From Caldilineaceae bacterium (GTDB lineage Bacteria > Chloroflexota > Anaerolineae > Caldilineales > Caldilineaceae): DNA of 61,819 nt. The notes under the pieces are model-generated. The model saw only the letters and a program-made list of their open reading frames with translations. It had not been told where the DNA came from and ran no database searches. Positions 26,274-36,332 of the stretch are shown one piece after another; the first letter of the stretch is position 1, and each line of letters begins with the position of its first letter. The stretch is from assembly GCA_026645575.1 (NCBI GenBank), contig JAPKMW010000071.1:1-61819 (forward strand). The letters run 5' to 3'. The position numbers and the translations under genes were made by a program.

Positions 26274-27307
26274 GTACGGTGCAGTTGAAAGCCTTAACCA
26301 AACAGTATCAGGACGTAATCGCAGTTAAACAGCTTGACCTAACCGTTCATTCCGGGGAACTGGTGGCATTACTAGGCCCATCCGGCTGCGGCAAGACGAC
26401 CACCATGCGGATGATTGCCGGTCTACTGACGCCCACCAGCGGTGACATTCACTTTGATGGGCGCTCGGTGTTGGCGATCCCGCCGGAGCGGCGTGGGGCG
26501 GTGATGGTCTTTCAAAAGCATCTGCTCTTCCCGCATATGAATGTGGCGGAGAATGTGGGCTTTGGCTTGAAGATGCGGGGCATCTCCAAGCGCGAGATCG
26601 AACGCCGCGTTAGCGCCATGCTCGATCTGGTGCAGTTAGCTGGCTTTGAGCAACGGCGCGCTCATGCGCTCTCTGGTGGACAACAACAGCGGGTCGCACT
26701 GGCTCGTGCGCTGGTGATCGAGCCGCAGGTGCTGTTGCTCGATGAACCGTTGGCCAATTTGGACGCCAATTTACGGCTGGAGATGCGCCGGTTGATTCGT
26801 CAAATACAGCAGACCCTGGGCATTACCATGATCTTTGTCACCCATGATCAGGAAGAGGCGGTGATGCTGGCCGATCGGGTGGCGCTTATGATCGACGGCG
26901 TTTTACAACAATACGATGAGCCACGCGCCTTTTATGAGCGTCCTCAAAGCGTTGCAGTTGCCCGTTTCTTCCGTAATGAAAACTTTCTGTCTGGGGTCAA
27001 AACAGGCAAGCAGGTGCAAACTGAGCTCGGTCTACTAGAGGTGCAACGTAGCGATCACATTGTCGATGGCCCCGTCCTGTTGACCGTGCGACCGGAACAG
27101 GTACAGCTTGACGCAACAAGCACGACTAATACTTTTCCCGTAACCGTTGATACCGTTACGTACATGGGTGAATATCAGCAACTACAATTGACCATTGGTG
27201 AACGGCCCTGGTTGGTTCATTCATCACCTAATACCGCCGTCACCCCCGGTCGCCCGATCATGTTGCATCTACCACCGGCCCAGATTTGGCTGATGCCGGT
27301 TGGGTAG
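26270..27307 (+). CDS. ABC transporter ATP-binding protein (YnjD/PotA-like)
   Basis: 345 residues. The start is ATG 26270, overlapping the permease stop; the much longer upstream frame is out of phase with the real permease. Walker A GPSGCGKTT, Q-loop VFQKHLLFPH, signature LSGGQQQRVALARAL, Walker B VLLLDEPLANLD and switch His in VTHDQEEA are all intact. The C-terminal 100 residues form a TOBE-type domain, as in MalK/PotA ATPases. It energises the YnjBCD-like importer. Confidence 0.93.
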   Translation: MSTVQLKALTKQYQDVIAVKQLDLTVHSGELVALLGPSGCGKTTTMRMIAGLLTPTSGDIHFDGRSVLAIPPERRGAVMVFQKHLLFPHMNVAENVGFGLKMRGISKREIERRVSAMLDLVQLAGFEQRRAHALSGGQQQRVALARALVIEPQVLLLDEPLANLDANLRLEMRRLIRQIQQTLGITMIFVTHDQEEAVMLADRVALMIDGVLQQYDEPRAFYERPQSVAVARFFRNENFLSGVKTGKQVQTELGLLEVQRSDHIVDGPVLLTVRPEQVQLDATSTTNTFPVTVDTVTYMGEYQQLQLTIGERPWLVHSSPNTAVTPGRPIMLHLPPAQIWLMPVG

Positions 27308-27313
27308 TTGTTC

Positions 27314-27348
27314 GGTTCGTTGGCTTCGACACGTTCAGCCAACGAACC
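27314..27348. terminator. Bidirectional hairpin between convergent operons
   Basis: GGTTCGTTGGCT (27314-27325) and its exact complement (27337-27348) form a 12 bp stem with an 11 nt loop. It lies between the ABC operon and the convergent kinase gene. A short ATTTTC follows. A GGACT-word remnant (27394-27420) lies next to it. Confidence 0.6.
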
Positions 27349-27426
27349 AACCATTTTCAGTAGACCGCAAGCCAGCTGCGATTGCAGTAACTTGACTCTG
27401 GACTATATGACTTGCACTACTGCCTT

Positions 27427-30400
27427 TCAATGCACCGGCACAGGTTCGAGGTGCAGTTGGGACTGAATCACTTGCACCAGTTGTTTCATGCTGACAGGCT
27501 TGCTCAAATATTCGTTGGCGCCGGCCTGAATGCAGCGCTCGCGATCACCGGGCATGGCCAGGGCGGTTAGGGCAATGATTGGGATATCGGTAAACTCACC
27601 CTGGGCGCGAATGCGGCTGGTCGCTTCTAAGCCATCCATATCGGGCATTTGAATGTCCATAAGAATCAGGTCAGGATGGCACTGATTGGTTTGGGCAATG
27701 GCTTCCTCGCCATTACGGGCGATAATGACACGGTAATCGTGGGCGGTTAAGTAATCCTGCATGGCTTCAATGCCGATTTCGTTGTCCTCTACCAGCAAAA
27801 TTAATGGCGATTGTTGATCACCTTTCGTTGGTGAACAGATCTGCAAGGGTCTAGCCGTGCGATCTTTTTGAATTACCGTCAAGCTTTCATGGCCGTTTGC
27901 ACTGTGACCAGAAGCGCCGTTGCCGTTTGTTTCGTGCATCTTCGTACTGGCCGGCGTTTTGCCGGCAAACAAGGGCAACCGGTGAAAGAGCAGATCAAAC
28001 TCATCTTGCACTTTCCAGGGAATGGAAACGGTAAAGCGGCTACCTTTGCCCACTTCACTTTCAAGAGTAACACGACCGCCGTGCATCTTGGTCAATCGAT
28101 CCACCAAAGCCAGCCCAAGGCCAGTGCCTTCATACTGGCGCGAGAGCTTGCTGTCCAATTGGACAAATGGTTGGAAGAGGCGCGCCATATCGTCTTTGGT
28201 GATCCCAATCCCTGTATCCCAGACGGTAATATGCACTAGTTCGGCTTTGGCGTCCCCAACAACTTCAAGACCTACCGTTCCGCCATCGGGCGTAAATTTC
28301 ACCGCGTTGCTTAGGAGATTGACTAGAATTTGCAACAGACGGCGTTCGTCACCATTGACCATTTCGACATTCTCATCAATGGTTTGTTTGAGTTCGATCT
28401 GTTTGGTACGCGCAGCTTCCGCCACAAATTGTAAACCATTGCGACAAATGATTGGCAAAGAGACTGGCCCCATATCCAACTCAAACATGCCCGACTCAAT
28501 CTTGGACATGTCCAGAATGTCGTTGATGAGGGACAATAAATGGCGGGCGCTCTGTTTAACTGTCCCTAATATATCAGCGTGGCGCGCTTCAAGCGCACCG
28601 TAGACGCCATTCTGCATCGATTCGGTCAGCAGGAGAATGGCATTGAGCGGGGTGCGTAGTTCATGGCTGACGGTGGCAAGGAATTCATCTTTGGTGCGTA
28701 GGGCGGCCGTCAGTTTGGCATTGGCGGCCGTCAATTCAGAGGTGCGCTCTTCGACCCGCTGGGCCAACAATTCGCGCTCTTCTTGCAATTCTTTCTCAGC
28801 GCGCAACCGCTCAATGAGTTCCGCTTGGAGGTTTGCCTGCGATTGACGCAGTGCGGCTTGAGCGCGTTCGCGTTCTTCAATTTCCTGTTGCGCTTGGGTG
28901 TAGAGGCGAGCGTTTTGAATGGCAATTGCGGCATGGGCAGCAAAGGCAACAGCCACCTGTAGATGGTGGTCGGTGTAGGAGCCGGAGATGCTGTTACTCA
29001 GGTTCAGCAACCCGATCACCCGATCTTGCACCACCAATGGTACACCCAACCAACAACGAATATTCTCACTGCCTTGGCGTCGCATCCAACGCGGATCCTG
29101 GTATGTATCGGTGATCACTACCGCGCGTTGATTATCAATCACCTCGCTGACATGAGCCAGTTTTCCCATGCGTACAGAAAGGAACTGACTTTCGGGGACA
29201 TGAATCGAGCGGCGGGCCACAGCATTTAGCGTATCCCCTTCCAGCAACATGATGGACGCGTTGTCATACTGAACAACATGGGCTAATTGCTCCAAAATCA
29301 GCGCCAACACCCGATCCTGTTCCAAGGTGGTATTAATGGTGCTGGCTACATGCAAGAGCGTCTCAGCCAAATCCTTGCCTTCTTGGGCGCTTAATTCCAT
29401 CCGTCGATGGGCAGCAAATGCTCTATGTAAAGCCATGTTCATATTGTCCAACTCTGAAGGAACCGTTGAAAACAGATTGACTAATAGTTTATTATCAATC
29501 GAGGCTTTATCGCCAATTCCGTAAGCCACCGAAGGAGCTAAAGTCGTTCCACTTTCGATTATTTTAATTATATTACTTGCTGAATTAACAATCAAACTTT
29601 CACCCTGTGCCTTGATCACACGGGTAAAGGCAGCGACTAAGACGGGGTCAAACTGTGTTCCCGAATGTTTTTGTAGCTCTTCCAAAATTGCCTTTGGGGT
29701 TAAGGCTTTACGGTACGGTCGATCAGAGGCCATTGCTTCCACGGCATCAGCCACGCTAAGAATACGCGCCTCTAATGGGATCGCTTCGCCAGCCAAGCCG
29801 GCGGGGTAACCACGGCCGTTGTAATGTTCATGGTGGTGACGGATAAAGGGAGCCAGCGGCTGCAACGCTTCAATTTCACTCACCAACGCCGCCCCTAACG
29901 CAGCATGTTGCTTCATTAACTCATACTCTTCTTTCGTCAATTTTGCTGGTTTGAAGAGGATGGTTTCGGGAATGCCAATCTTGCCGATGTCATGGAGTAA
30001 ACCGGCGTGCCGAATGATCTGCACCTGTTCAGCCGGCAAGCCTAACTCCTCTGCCATCAAGACAGCATAGCGCACCACATGCAACGCATGACCATGAACA
30101 AAAGGATCGCGTAGGTCACTGGCATGGGAGAGGGCCAGGATCAGTCCCTCGTTGCTCGCCGAAATTTCGTTGCTGCGTTCGATCAACTCTGCATTAGCAG
30201 TGCGTAATTGAACGACCATCGATTCCGTGCGCTTAATATACTCCGTTTGGCTGACGCGTAACATTAACAACGGAATGAGAAAAATCAAAACACCGGTAAT
30301 CCCACTGCTGAGATACCCCAAGGCCAACGTATAGGCGACCAACCCCAGGATCACGTAGTACGGCCACAGCCAATAGAAGCGTTCAAACCAAACGTGACGC

Positions 30401-32271
30401 GCCGATTGCTCACTGCTAAGACGGATGACGCCGGCAATCAGGATCGAAGTTGTCAAATAATTCAAGAGTGTGGCCGTAAGGACAACCAAAATTGGCGCCA
30501 ACGCTAAATGCTCAGTAATGACAATGCCTGTTAGTTGGAGAAAGTTAACACAGATCAAGGCGCCAAGCAGATGATTGCTCGTGTTGAAAATCAAACGGTT
30601 AATTGGGCTACGATGTTTTATCAACGAAGCCAGCGCAATCGCCAACGTTAGGATCAACACACCAGGGGCGCCAAAGAGACAGGCGCCGGCAACCATGGGG
30701 GCGACTGAGGTTGAAACACTAGTGTTGCGAGCATAAATATCAATTGCCAACCACTCGGTCAAAAAGGTTAAAATAACAAAAATGAGGATGCCTTGCCAAT
30801 CCGGCGTAGCTTGTAGATCCATTGACCCAAAAAAGACAACCAATGCCAAACCGGTTAAAGTCGTCAAATAAAGCGATAGTAAACGTGCAGAAGGGGCCTT
30901 GCCCAGCAACTTGTCATAATGATCGGCGGCGCTTGGGGTGAGCATAGCCTCTTTGGGCGTAAATTCTAATTTACGTCGCTGTGGTTTTGGTCTTTCGTTT
31001 TTTTCTTTGGCCAGGGTAGCAATCGGCGGCGCGCCTTCCGGCGGGGGCGTTACATCGGTACGTTCGAGCGGTGAAACACCCCAACTAAAATCTTTAATCT
31101 CATTCGCACTAAAATAACAGACGCGGTTGCGTGTTGTGGCTTTGGATTGGTACACAGCCAGGTCAGCATTGTGAATGATCTCTTCGGCGTCCTGGCCAAA
31201 GTGTTCACGTTCCGCCACGCCAAAGCTCATGGTTGCAGAAAGTGGTGTGACGTTGGTAGAGACCTCAAAACGCGCACTATCAACCGCTGCCCGAAGCCGT
31301 TCGATCAGCGGCAGCGCTTCCTGTAAGGAGGTTTCCGGCATGAGAATCGCATATTCTTCACCGCCAAAACGGGCAACCACATCGTAGTCGCGCACCGATT
31401 GCCGCAAGATATTAGCGATCCCAATCAATACCGTATCGCCGGCTAGATGACCATAGGTATTGTTGATATTCCGCAGCAGATCGACATCCGCCATGACGAT
31501 GGTGAGTGGACGATCAAAGCGATCAGCACGTTCCAATTCGGTTTTTAACGCCTCGGCAAAGTATTTGGCGTTATAAAGCCCAGTTTTAGGTTCAATACGT
31601 GTCTGTTGTTGCAAGGAAGGTACTTGCAAGGTTGTATAGATCAGGTAGAGCGGAGAGAGAATAAAGACAACCGCGTAGGGGTTGACCAGCCAAACGAGAC
31701 CGGAGGCAATCCCCATGCCAAAGCTGACGAAATCGATCATCAAAGTCAAAAAATGAAAAACACCGGAGCGCATTAAGCTTTCGCCACGCGCAACCCAGAT
31801 CACCAAACCCACAAGTAGATGATTGAGTACCGTAAAGGTCGCAGCAGTGGCCAAAAAACCCAAGGCGCTAATCGGGGCAAACGGGGGGCTGCCATCGCTA
31901 ATCGTTTGCCAAGCCAGGATGGAAACGCTGGCAACGATGCCGAAGGCATTCACATTAAATAAGGAAATATACCATTCCGGCTTGTGCCAAAGCCACTCAA
32001 CGATATGGGCCACAAGTAGCACAAGCAAGGTTTCACCAGGCTGGAGGAGGACAAACGACGCGCCATAGGCAATCCAACTAATCTGGTAGCTGGAGCGGGC
32101 TGTGGCGCCTTCGACCTTGAGCGTATGGGTAACGGCGGCAAAGATAGTCAAAATAACCAGCAAAACTGGATGCTCGATTTGTAGATGCCCCAAATGCCAC
32201 ACATAGAGCGAGGCGCCAATCAGAATCGTACACCAAATATATAACTTTGCTTGCCAGCGTAATTTCTGCAT
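27427..32271 (-). CDS. GGDEF / HD-GYP / hybrid histidine kinase fusion (1614 residues)
   Basis: Order: membrane sensor of about six helices (1-220); GGDEF diguanylate cyclase with intact GGEEY at 303-307; second membrane block (about 480-690); HD-GYP phosphodiesterase with HDIGK (His760, Asp761) and HHEHYNGRGYP; GAF about 970-1120; coiled coil; HisKA with His1203 (SHELRTPL); ATPase domain; receiver with Asp1539 (MDIQMPDMDG). It thus joins synthesis and breakdown of cyclic di-GMP with phosphorelay in one chain. All catalytic motifs look intact. The membrane block plus HD-GYP half is closely similar in layout to the 473-residue protein at 48699, suggesting assembly by fusion. It is third in a run of minus-strand kinase genes. 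Confidence 0.92.
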   Translation of the reverse strand: MQKLRWQAKLYIWCTILIGASLYVWHLGHLQIEHPVLLVILTIFAAVTHTLKVEGATARSSYQISWIAYGASFVLLQPGETLLVLLVAHIVEWLWHKPEWYISLFNVNAFGIVASVSILAWQTISDGSPPFAPISALGFLATAATFTVLNHLLVGLVIWVARGESLMRSGVFHFLTLMIDFVSFGMGIASGLVWLVNPYAVVFILSPLYLIYTTLQVPSLQQQTRIEPKTGLYNAKYFAEALKTELERADRFDRPLTIVMADVDLLRNINNTYGHLAGDTVLIGIANILRQSVRDYDVVARFGGEEYAILMPETSLQEALPLIERLRAAVDSARFEVSTNVTPLSATMSFGVAEREHFGQDAEEIIHNADLAVYQSKATTRNRVCYFSANEIKDFSWGVSPLERTDVTPPPEGAPPIATLAKEKNERPKPQRRKLEFTPKEAMLTPSAADHYDKLLGKAPSARLLSLYLTTLTGLALVVFFGSMDLQATPDWQGILIFVILTFLTEWLAIDIYARNTSVSTSVAPMVAGACLFGAPGVLILTLAIALASLIKHRSPINRLIFNTSNHLLGALICVNFLQLTGIVITEHLALAPILVVLTATLLNYLTTSILIAGVIRLSSEQSARHVWFERFYWLWPYYVILGLVAYTLALGYLSSGITGVLIFLIPLLMLRVSQTEYIKRTESMVVQLRTANAELIERSNEISASNEGLILALSHASDLRDPFVHGHALHVVRYAVLMAEELGLPAEQVQIIRHAGLLHDIGKIGIPETILFKPAKLTKEEYELMKQHAALGAALVSEIEALQPLAPFIRHHHEHYNGRGYPAGLAGEAIPLEARILSVADAVEAMASDRPYRKALTPKAILEELQKHSGTQFDPVLVAAFTRVIKAQGESLIVNSASNIIKIIESGTTLAPSVAYGIGDKASIDNKLLVNLFSTVPSELDNMNMALHRAFAAHRRMELSAQEGKDLAETLLHVASTINTTLEQDRVLALILEQLAHVVQYDNASIMLLEGDTLNAVARRSIHVPESQFLSVRMGKLAHVSEVIDNQRAVVITDTYQDPRWMRRQGSENIRCWLGVPLVVQDRVIGLLNLSNSISGSYTDHHLQVAVAFAAHAAIAIQNARLYTQAQQEIEERERAQAALRQSQANLQAELIERLRAEKELQEERELLAQRVEERTSELTAANAKLTAALRTKDEFLATVSHELRTPLNAILLLTESMQNGVYGALEARHADILGTVKQSARHLLSLINDILDMSKIESGMFELDMGPVSLPIICRNGLQFVAEAARTKQIELKQTIDENVEMVNGDERRLLQILVNLLSNAVKFTPDGGTVGLEVVGDAKAELVHITVWDTGIGITKDDMARLFQPFVQLDSKLSRQYEGTGLGLALVDRLTKMHGGRVTLESEVGKGSRFTVSIPWKVQDEFDLLFHRLPLFAGKTPASTKMHETNGNGASGHSANGHESLTVIQKDRTARPLQICSPTKGDQQSPLILLVEDNEIGIEAMQDYLTAHDYRVIIARNGEEAIAQTNQCHPDLILMDIQMPDMDGLEATSRIRAQGEFTDIPIIALTALAMPGDRERCIQAGANEYLSKPVSMKQLVQVIQSQLHLEPVPVH

Positions 32272-32469
32272 AGGATTACTTCTATTTCAGCCTACTGCCG
32301 AGCGTATTATTCCTGATGTGTGCGCTTCTGGCACAAGCCATTGATGGTTGTCGGGCAACGAATTTGTCACCCAATGTCAGTAAAAAACACGGTTTTGCAC
32401 AAAATCACAAGTGCGCGATTGCTCAACAGTCTACCTTAAACCGATCTCGTATACCGTTACAGTTTGCTG
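32272..32469. other. Gap between two minus-strand kinase genes
   Basis: About 200 bp of AT-rich sequence. No gene, strong hairpin or consensus promoter is seen, so the 1614-residue gene could be cotranscribed with the kinases upstream or have its own weak promoter. Confidence 0.4.
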
Positions 32470-34473
32470 TCAGTGGACAGTGGCGCTTAAAGTGTGCAGC
32501 ACCTGCAAACAGATGGGTTTGCTCATATAAGTATCTACACCAGCGCCAAGACAAGCTTCACGCTCGCCAGGCAACGTCAAGGCAGTCAAAGCGATAATTG
32601 GGCGCCGTACCATGGCCGGCAGTTGACGCAGTTGACGCACGGTTGCCAGCATATCCATCTGTGCCACTTGTGTATCGATCAGAACCAGATTCGGTAACAA
32701 TTCTTCTGCTTGCCGCAAGGCATCTTGACTGGTGGTGACAAGCACGACATGGTAATTGTTCTGTTCCAAATAGGCTTTAACCATGCCGGCATCCGGCTCA
32801 TTATCGTCAACCAGCAAGAGAGTGGCGCGTGTTGACGAAATTGCCGTTATCGGTAGCGTACGCGCAACAGGACTCAACCCAGCTTGCGACAGTCCGTCGC
32901 CATTTTCACCATGATGCCGCTGGTTAGGCAATGCGATCACAAAGCGGCTACCGCCATTTGGCGTGCTGTGTACAGTCACACTACCACCGTGCAGCCTGGT
33001 CAGGCGATAGACCAACGCCAATCCCAGACCTGCCCCTTGATAGAGGCGGGATAATTTGCTGTCCAATTGCACAAAAGGACGGAAAAGCTTAGGAAGATCA
33101 TCGCCAGCAATCCCGATGCCAGTGTCCCACACGGTAAACAAAATGCGTTCGTGCGCCACATCTTCCAAGACTTCCAAACCAACCTGGCCTTTGTCCGGCG
33201 TAAATTTTACGGCGTTGTTGAGCAGATTCAACAAGATCTGCATGAGGCGACGGCCATCGGCGTAGATGAGATCATGGGTGAGTTGAATGGTTTTGACAAA
33301 CTGAATCTGCTTCGACACTGCCGTCGCCTGCACCATTTGCAAAGAGTCTTCACAGAGGGTCGTCACAGAAACCGGCCCAATTTCCAGCGTCAATTTACCT
33401 GATTCAATCTTAGAGACATCAATAATGTCGTTGATCAGTTCCAACAGGTGGCGCCCACTCTTGACAATGCGTTCCAGCGCTTTGCGTTGATTCAATGCCG
33501 TTTCGCCATAGATTTCGTCTTGTAGCGCTTCGGACAAGGTCAAAATCACGCTCAACGGCGTCCGCAGCTCATGACTGATGGTGGCTAAAAATTCATCTTT
33601 CAAGCGTGCGCTACGCTTTAATTCGGCATTCGCAATGCTCAATTCTTTGGTGCGTTCTTCCACCCGTTGCGCTAACTGCGCCCGTTCGGCGCGGAGAGCG
33701 GCTTCGGCTTGTTTACGCTTGGAAATATCACGCACAATACTTTGGATATAGAGAATGTCGCCGGCTGGATTACGCACCAAACTGCTATCCACCTCAATCG
33801 GCACCTGTGAACCATCACGGCGCAACAATGTATGTTCATGGAGTGGGACGCTCTCACCGGCTAACAGCGTAGCCAGATGATGGGTAAAACGGCTATGCTC
33901 ACCTGTGACAAGATAGGTAAGCAGCGGTGTATTGACAAGTTGTTCGACGCTATTCCCTAACATACGGGCCGCTTGACGATTCACATTGAGCAGCAAGCCA
34001 TCAACGTTGATAATAAAAACGCCAATATTCTCATTTTCAAAAAGCGCCTGATAGCGCAGATGATGTTCGCGCAACGCTTCTTCTGTGCGTTTCCGTTCCA
34101 TTGCATAGCGCATGGCGCGAATTAACAAGGCCGCATTGCTCTCCCCTTTGACCAAATAATCTTGCGCCCCAGCGCGCACGGCGCGCAACGCTAACTCCTG
34201 GTCGTCGGAACCGGTCAAGAGAATGATTGGCGTCTGTGGGATCTGCTGCCGCATTCGTTCAAAAGTGGCATACCCGTAACTATCCGGTAGGGAAAGATCC
34301 AACAAAACAACATCAAAGGTCTGTTGGCGACAGAGAGCCAATGCGCTCTGCAACCGTTCCGTGCAAGTGAGTACAGCTTGCCAAAAGGGCGTGTCCGTCA
34401 ACATCTGCTGTAACAGGAGCGTATCCCCTGGATTATCTTCAACCAACAAGGCTTGAATTGAATTCTCGTTCAT
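32470..34473 (-). CDS. Hybrid sensor kinase: receiver-PAS-HisKA-ATPase-receiver
   Basis: 667 residues, starting at 34473 (MNENSIQALLVEDN) with AAGGAAAA upstream. Receiver 1 at about 6-125 (acceptor Asp in LLDLSLPDSYG); PAS about 145-270 (NIGVFIINVDGLLLNVN); coiled coil; HisKA with His301 (SHELRTPLSV); ATPase (DTGIGIA); receiver 2 from about 555 (LLVDDNEPDAG, acceptor Asp in VLIDTQ). Cytoplasmic. Starts 11 bp after the upstream kinase, so they are cotranscribed. The kinase core resembles that of the 1614-residue protein. Confidence 0.92.
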   Translation of the reverse strand: MNENSIQALLVEDNPGDTLLLQQMLTDTPFWQAVLTCTERLQSALALCRQQTFDVVLLDLSLPDSYGYATFERMRQQIPQTPIILLTGSDDQELALRAVRAGAQDYLVKGESNAALLIRAMRYAMERKRTEEALREHHLRYQALFENENIGVFIINVDGLLLNVNRQAARMLGNSVEQLVNTPLLTYLVTGEHSRFTHHLATLLAGESVPLHEHTLLRRDGSQVPIEVDSSLVRNPAGDILYIQSIVRDISKRKQAEAALRAERAQLAQRVEERTKELSIANAELKRSARLKDEFLATISHELRTPLSVILTLSEALQDEIYGETALNQRKALERIVKSGRHLLELINDIIDVSKIESGKLTLEIGPVSVTTLCEDSLQMVQATAVSKQIQFVKTIQLTHDLIYADGRRLMQILLNLLNNAVKFTPDKGQVGLEVLEDVAHERILFTVWDTGIGIAGDDLPKLFRPFVQLDSKLSRLYQGAGLGLALVYRLTRLHGGSVTVHSTPNGGSRFVIALPNQRHHGENGDGLSQAGLSPVARTLPITAISSTRATLLLVDDNEPDAGMVKAYLEQNNYHVVLVTTSQDALRQAEELLPNLVLIDTQVAQMDMLATVRQLRQLPAMVRRPIIALTALTLPGEREACLGAGVDTYMSKPICLQVLHTLSATVH

Positions 34474-34484
34474 TGCTCTTTTCC

Positions 34485-36332
34485 TTACATCCGTTGGCCT
34501 TGCGTGGGGTGAAGCACAGCGCTGCGGGCGCCGGCCATCTGATTTGTCTCTGGAATGGTAAAATGAAAGGTGGATCCTTGCCCAACAACCGACTCGACCC
34601 AAAGGCGCCCCCCATGCCGGTCCACTATCTTTTTGCAAATAGCGAGGCCGATCCCTGTGCCAGGGTATTCGCTACGCAGGTGGAGACGTTGAAAGATTAA
34701 GAAAATGCGATCAAAGGCTTCGGTATCAATACCGATACCGTTGTCAGCAACCGAAAAATGCCACTCATGACGTTGCTGATCGTGGCGGCTGGTGATATGG
34801 ATGACAAGCGGCTGAGTACGTCGAAATTTGATGGCATTTGTCAATAAGTTCTGGAGTAGCTGCCCCATCTGTGTTGGATCGACCGTGAGCGTAGGTAATG
34901 GATCGGCGGTAATCACTGCGCTGCTTTCTTGGATCGCCATCTGTAAATTATCGAGAACTTGGGCTAAGATCCGTGGTAACGCCACCGGTTGACGCATTTC
35001 CTGACGTGTACCAAGACGCGAGTAAGTCAGCAAATCACGGATCAACTGCTGCATACGGGCCGCCCCATCGACCGCCACGGCAATAAAGTCATGCGCTTCT
35101 TGGTCAAGCGCACTGCTGTAACGTCGCTGCACTAGTTGCAGATAGTTTGTTACCATACGGAGCGGTTCTTGTAGATCATGGGAGGCAACATAGGCAAATT
35201 GGGCGAGTTCAGCATTGGAGCGCGCCAGTTCAGCCGCCTGTTCTTCAAGCTGGGTGGTGCGTTCCCTAATTTTTTGCTCTAAATCGTCATATAATGTTGC
35301 CAATTCGGCTGCCATCTGGTTAAAAGCGATGGCGACCTGGCCAATCTCATCTTGACGCACGAATTCAATACGGTGCGCCAAGTCGCCTTGCCCAATACGA
35401 ATTGCACCATCACGTAAGCGTTCCACCGGTAGCAAAATCAGCCCTTCCAACCACTCGGCGCCGGCCCACATCATGAGGATTATAAAGGCGATCATCGTGC
35501 CGCCGAGAATCAGGGCGGCGCGTCGGCTATTGGCGTATGCTTCAGCCGTGGCAAGTTCGGTGATAACCAGCCAATCGATCCCAGGGACTAACGCAACCGC
35601 GCCGAGAACGGATCGCTGTTCGGCACCGGCATAGGAGCCATACCAAATCTCGCGTGGGTTAAGCAAGGAGAACCAGGGAGGACGCCTAGGCCAGGTCATT
35701 GATGCCGAATCAAGATAGCGATTCGGGTGGGCAATCAATTTGCCTTGTCGATCAACGATGTAGGTGAAACCGCTTTCACCAAAGCGTAATTCATCCAGTA
35801 AGTCCCAGAGTGTAGCCAAATTTATACGGGCCGCGACGACGCTCGCATTGGGGGCAGGAGCGGCGGCGATCAAATAGGGATCATCGTCCTCAGCACGAAG
35901 CAATCCGCTATAGTAGCGCCGGCCTGCTTGCGCAGCAACAAACCAGGCAGCCTGCCGTATATCGCCATCGCGCTGCGCTAGCAAGGTGGCATCGGTTGTC
36001 GCGGCAATTGTTTCACCTTGTCCATTAAGATAGACGACTTCATCAAGAAGTGGATACTGGCGGAGAAAACGGTCAAGAAAACGGCGATCGGCGGCAATAT
36101 CATCAAGGCCAACCAGAGTGATAAAGTTCAGAGAATTTTGTGTGTTTTCCAACAAGTTTGCCACCATCCGCACCATACTGCGCGTCGCTTCACTTTGCCG
36201 ACCGCGCCAGGCGGCGACTTCAGTCTGTTGGACAAAGTACACAACACCAAAGCCAGTCACCAGCAGTGTACATAAAAGAATAACAGCGAATAGTAATGTG
36301 AGACGCCAGCGTAAATTTGCAAACCGTTCCAT
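34485..36332 (-). CDS. Membrane sensor histidine kinase (dCache-HAMP-HisKA-ATPase)
   Basis: 615 residues. A first membrane helix at 9-32 and a second at about 272-292 bracket an extracellular dCache-like domain (LLDEVVYLNGQGETIAA; FGESGFTYIVDRQGKLIAHPN). HAMP about 295-350 (LLPVERLRDGAIRIGQGDL), coiled coil, HisKA with His385 (VASHDLQEPLRMV, the phytochrome-like subtype) and an ATPase domain (DNGIGID, GTGIGLAICKKI). It is first of a two- or three-gene kinase run and probably senses an extracellular small molecule. Confidence 0.92.
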   Translation of the reverse strand: MERFANLRWRLTLLFAVILLCTLLVTGFGVVYFVQQTEVAAWRGRQSEATRSMVRMVANLLENTQNSLNFITLVGLDDIAADRRFLDRFLRQYPLLDEVVYLNGQGETIAATTDATLLAQRDGDIRQAAWFVAAQAGRRYYSGLLRAEDDDPYLIAAAPAPNASVVAARINLATLWDLLDELRFGESGFTYIVDRQGKLIAHPNRYLDSASMTWPRRPPWFSLLNPREIWYGSYAGAEQRSVLGAVALVPGIDWLVITELATAEAYANSRRAALILGGTMIAFIILMMWAGAEWLEGLILLPVERLRDGAIRIGQGDLAHRIEFVRQDEIGQVAIAFNQMAAELATLYDDLEQKIRERTTQLEEQAAELARSNAELAQFAYVASHDLQEPLRMVTNYLQLVQRRYSSALDQEAHDFIAVAVDGAARMQQLIRDLLTYSRLGTRQEMRQPVALPRILAQVLDNLQMAIQESSAVITADPLPTLTVDPTQMGQLLQNLLTNAIKFRRTQPLVIHITSRHDQQRHEWHFSVADNGIGIDTEAFDRIFLIFQRLHLRSEYPGTGIGLAICKKIVDRHGGRLWVESVVGQGSTFHFTIPETNQMAGARSAVLHPTQGQRM

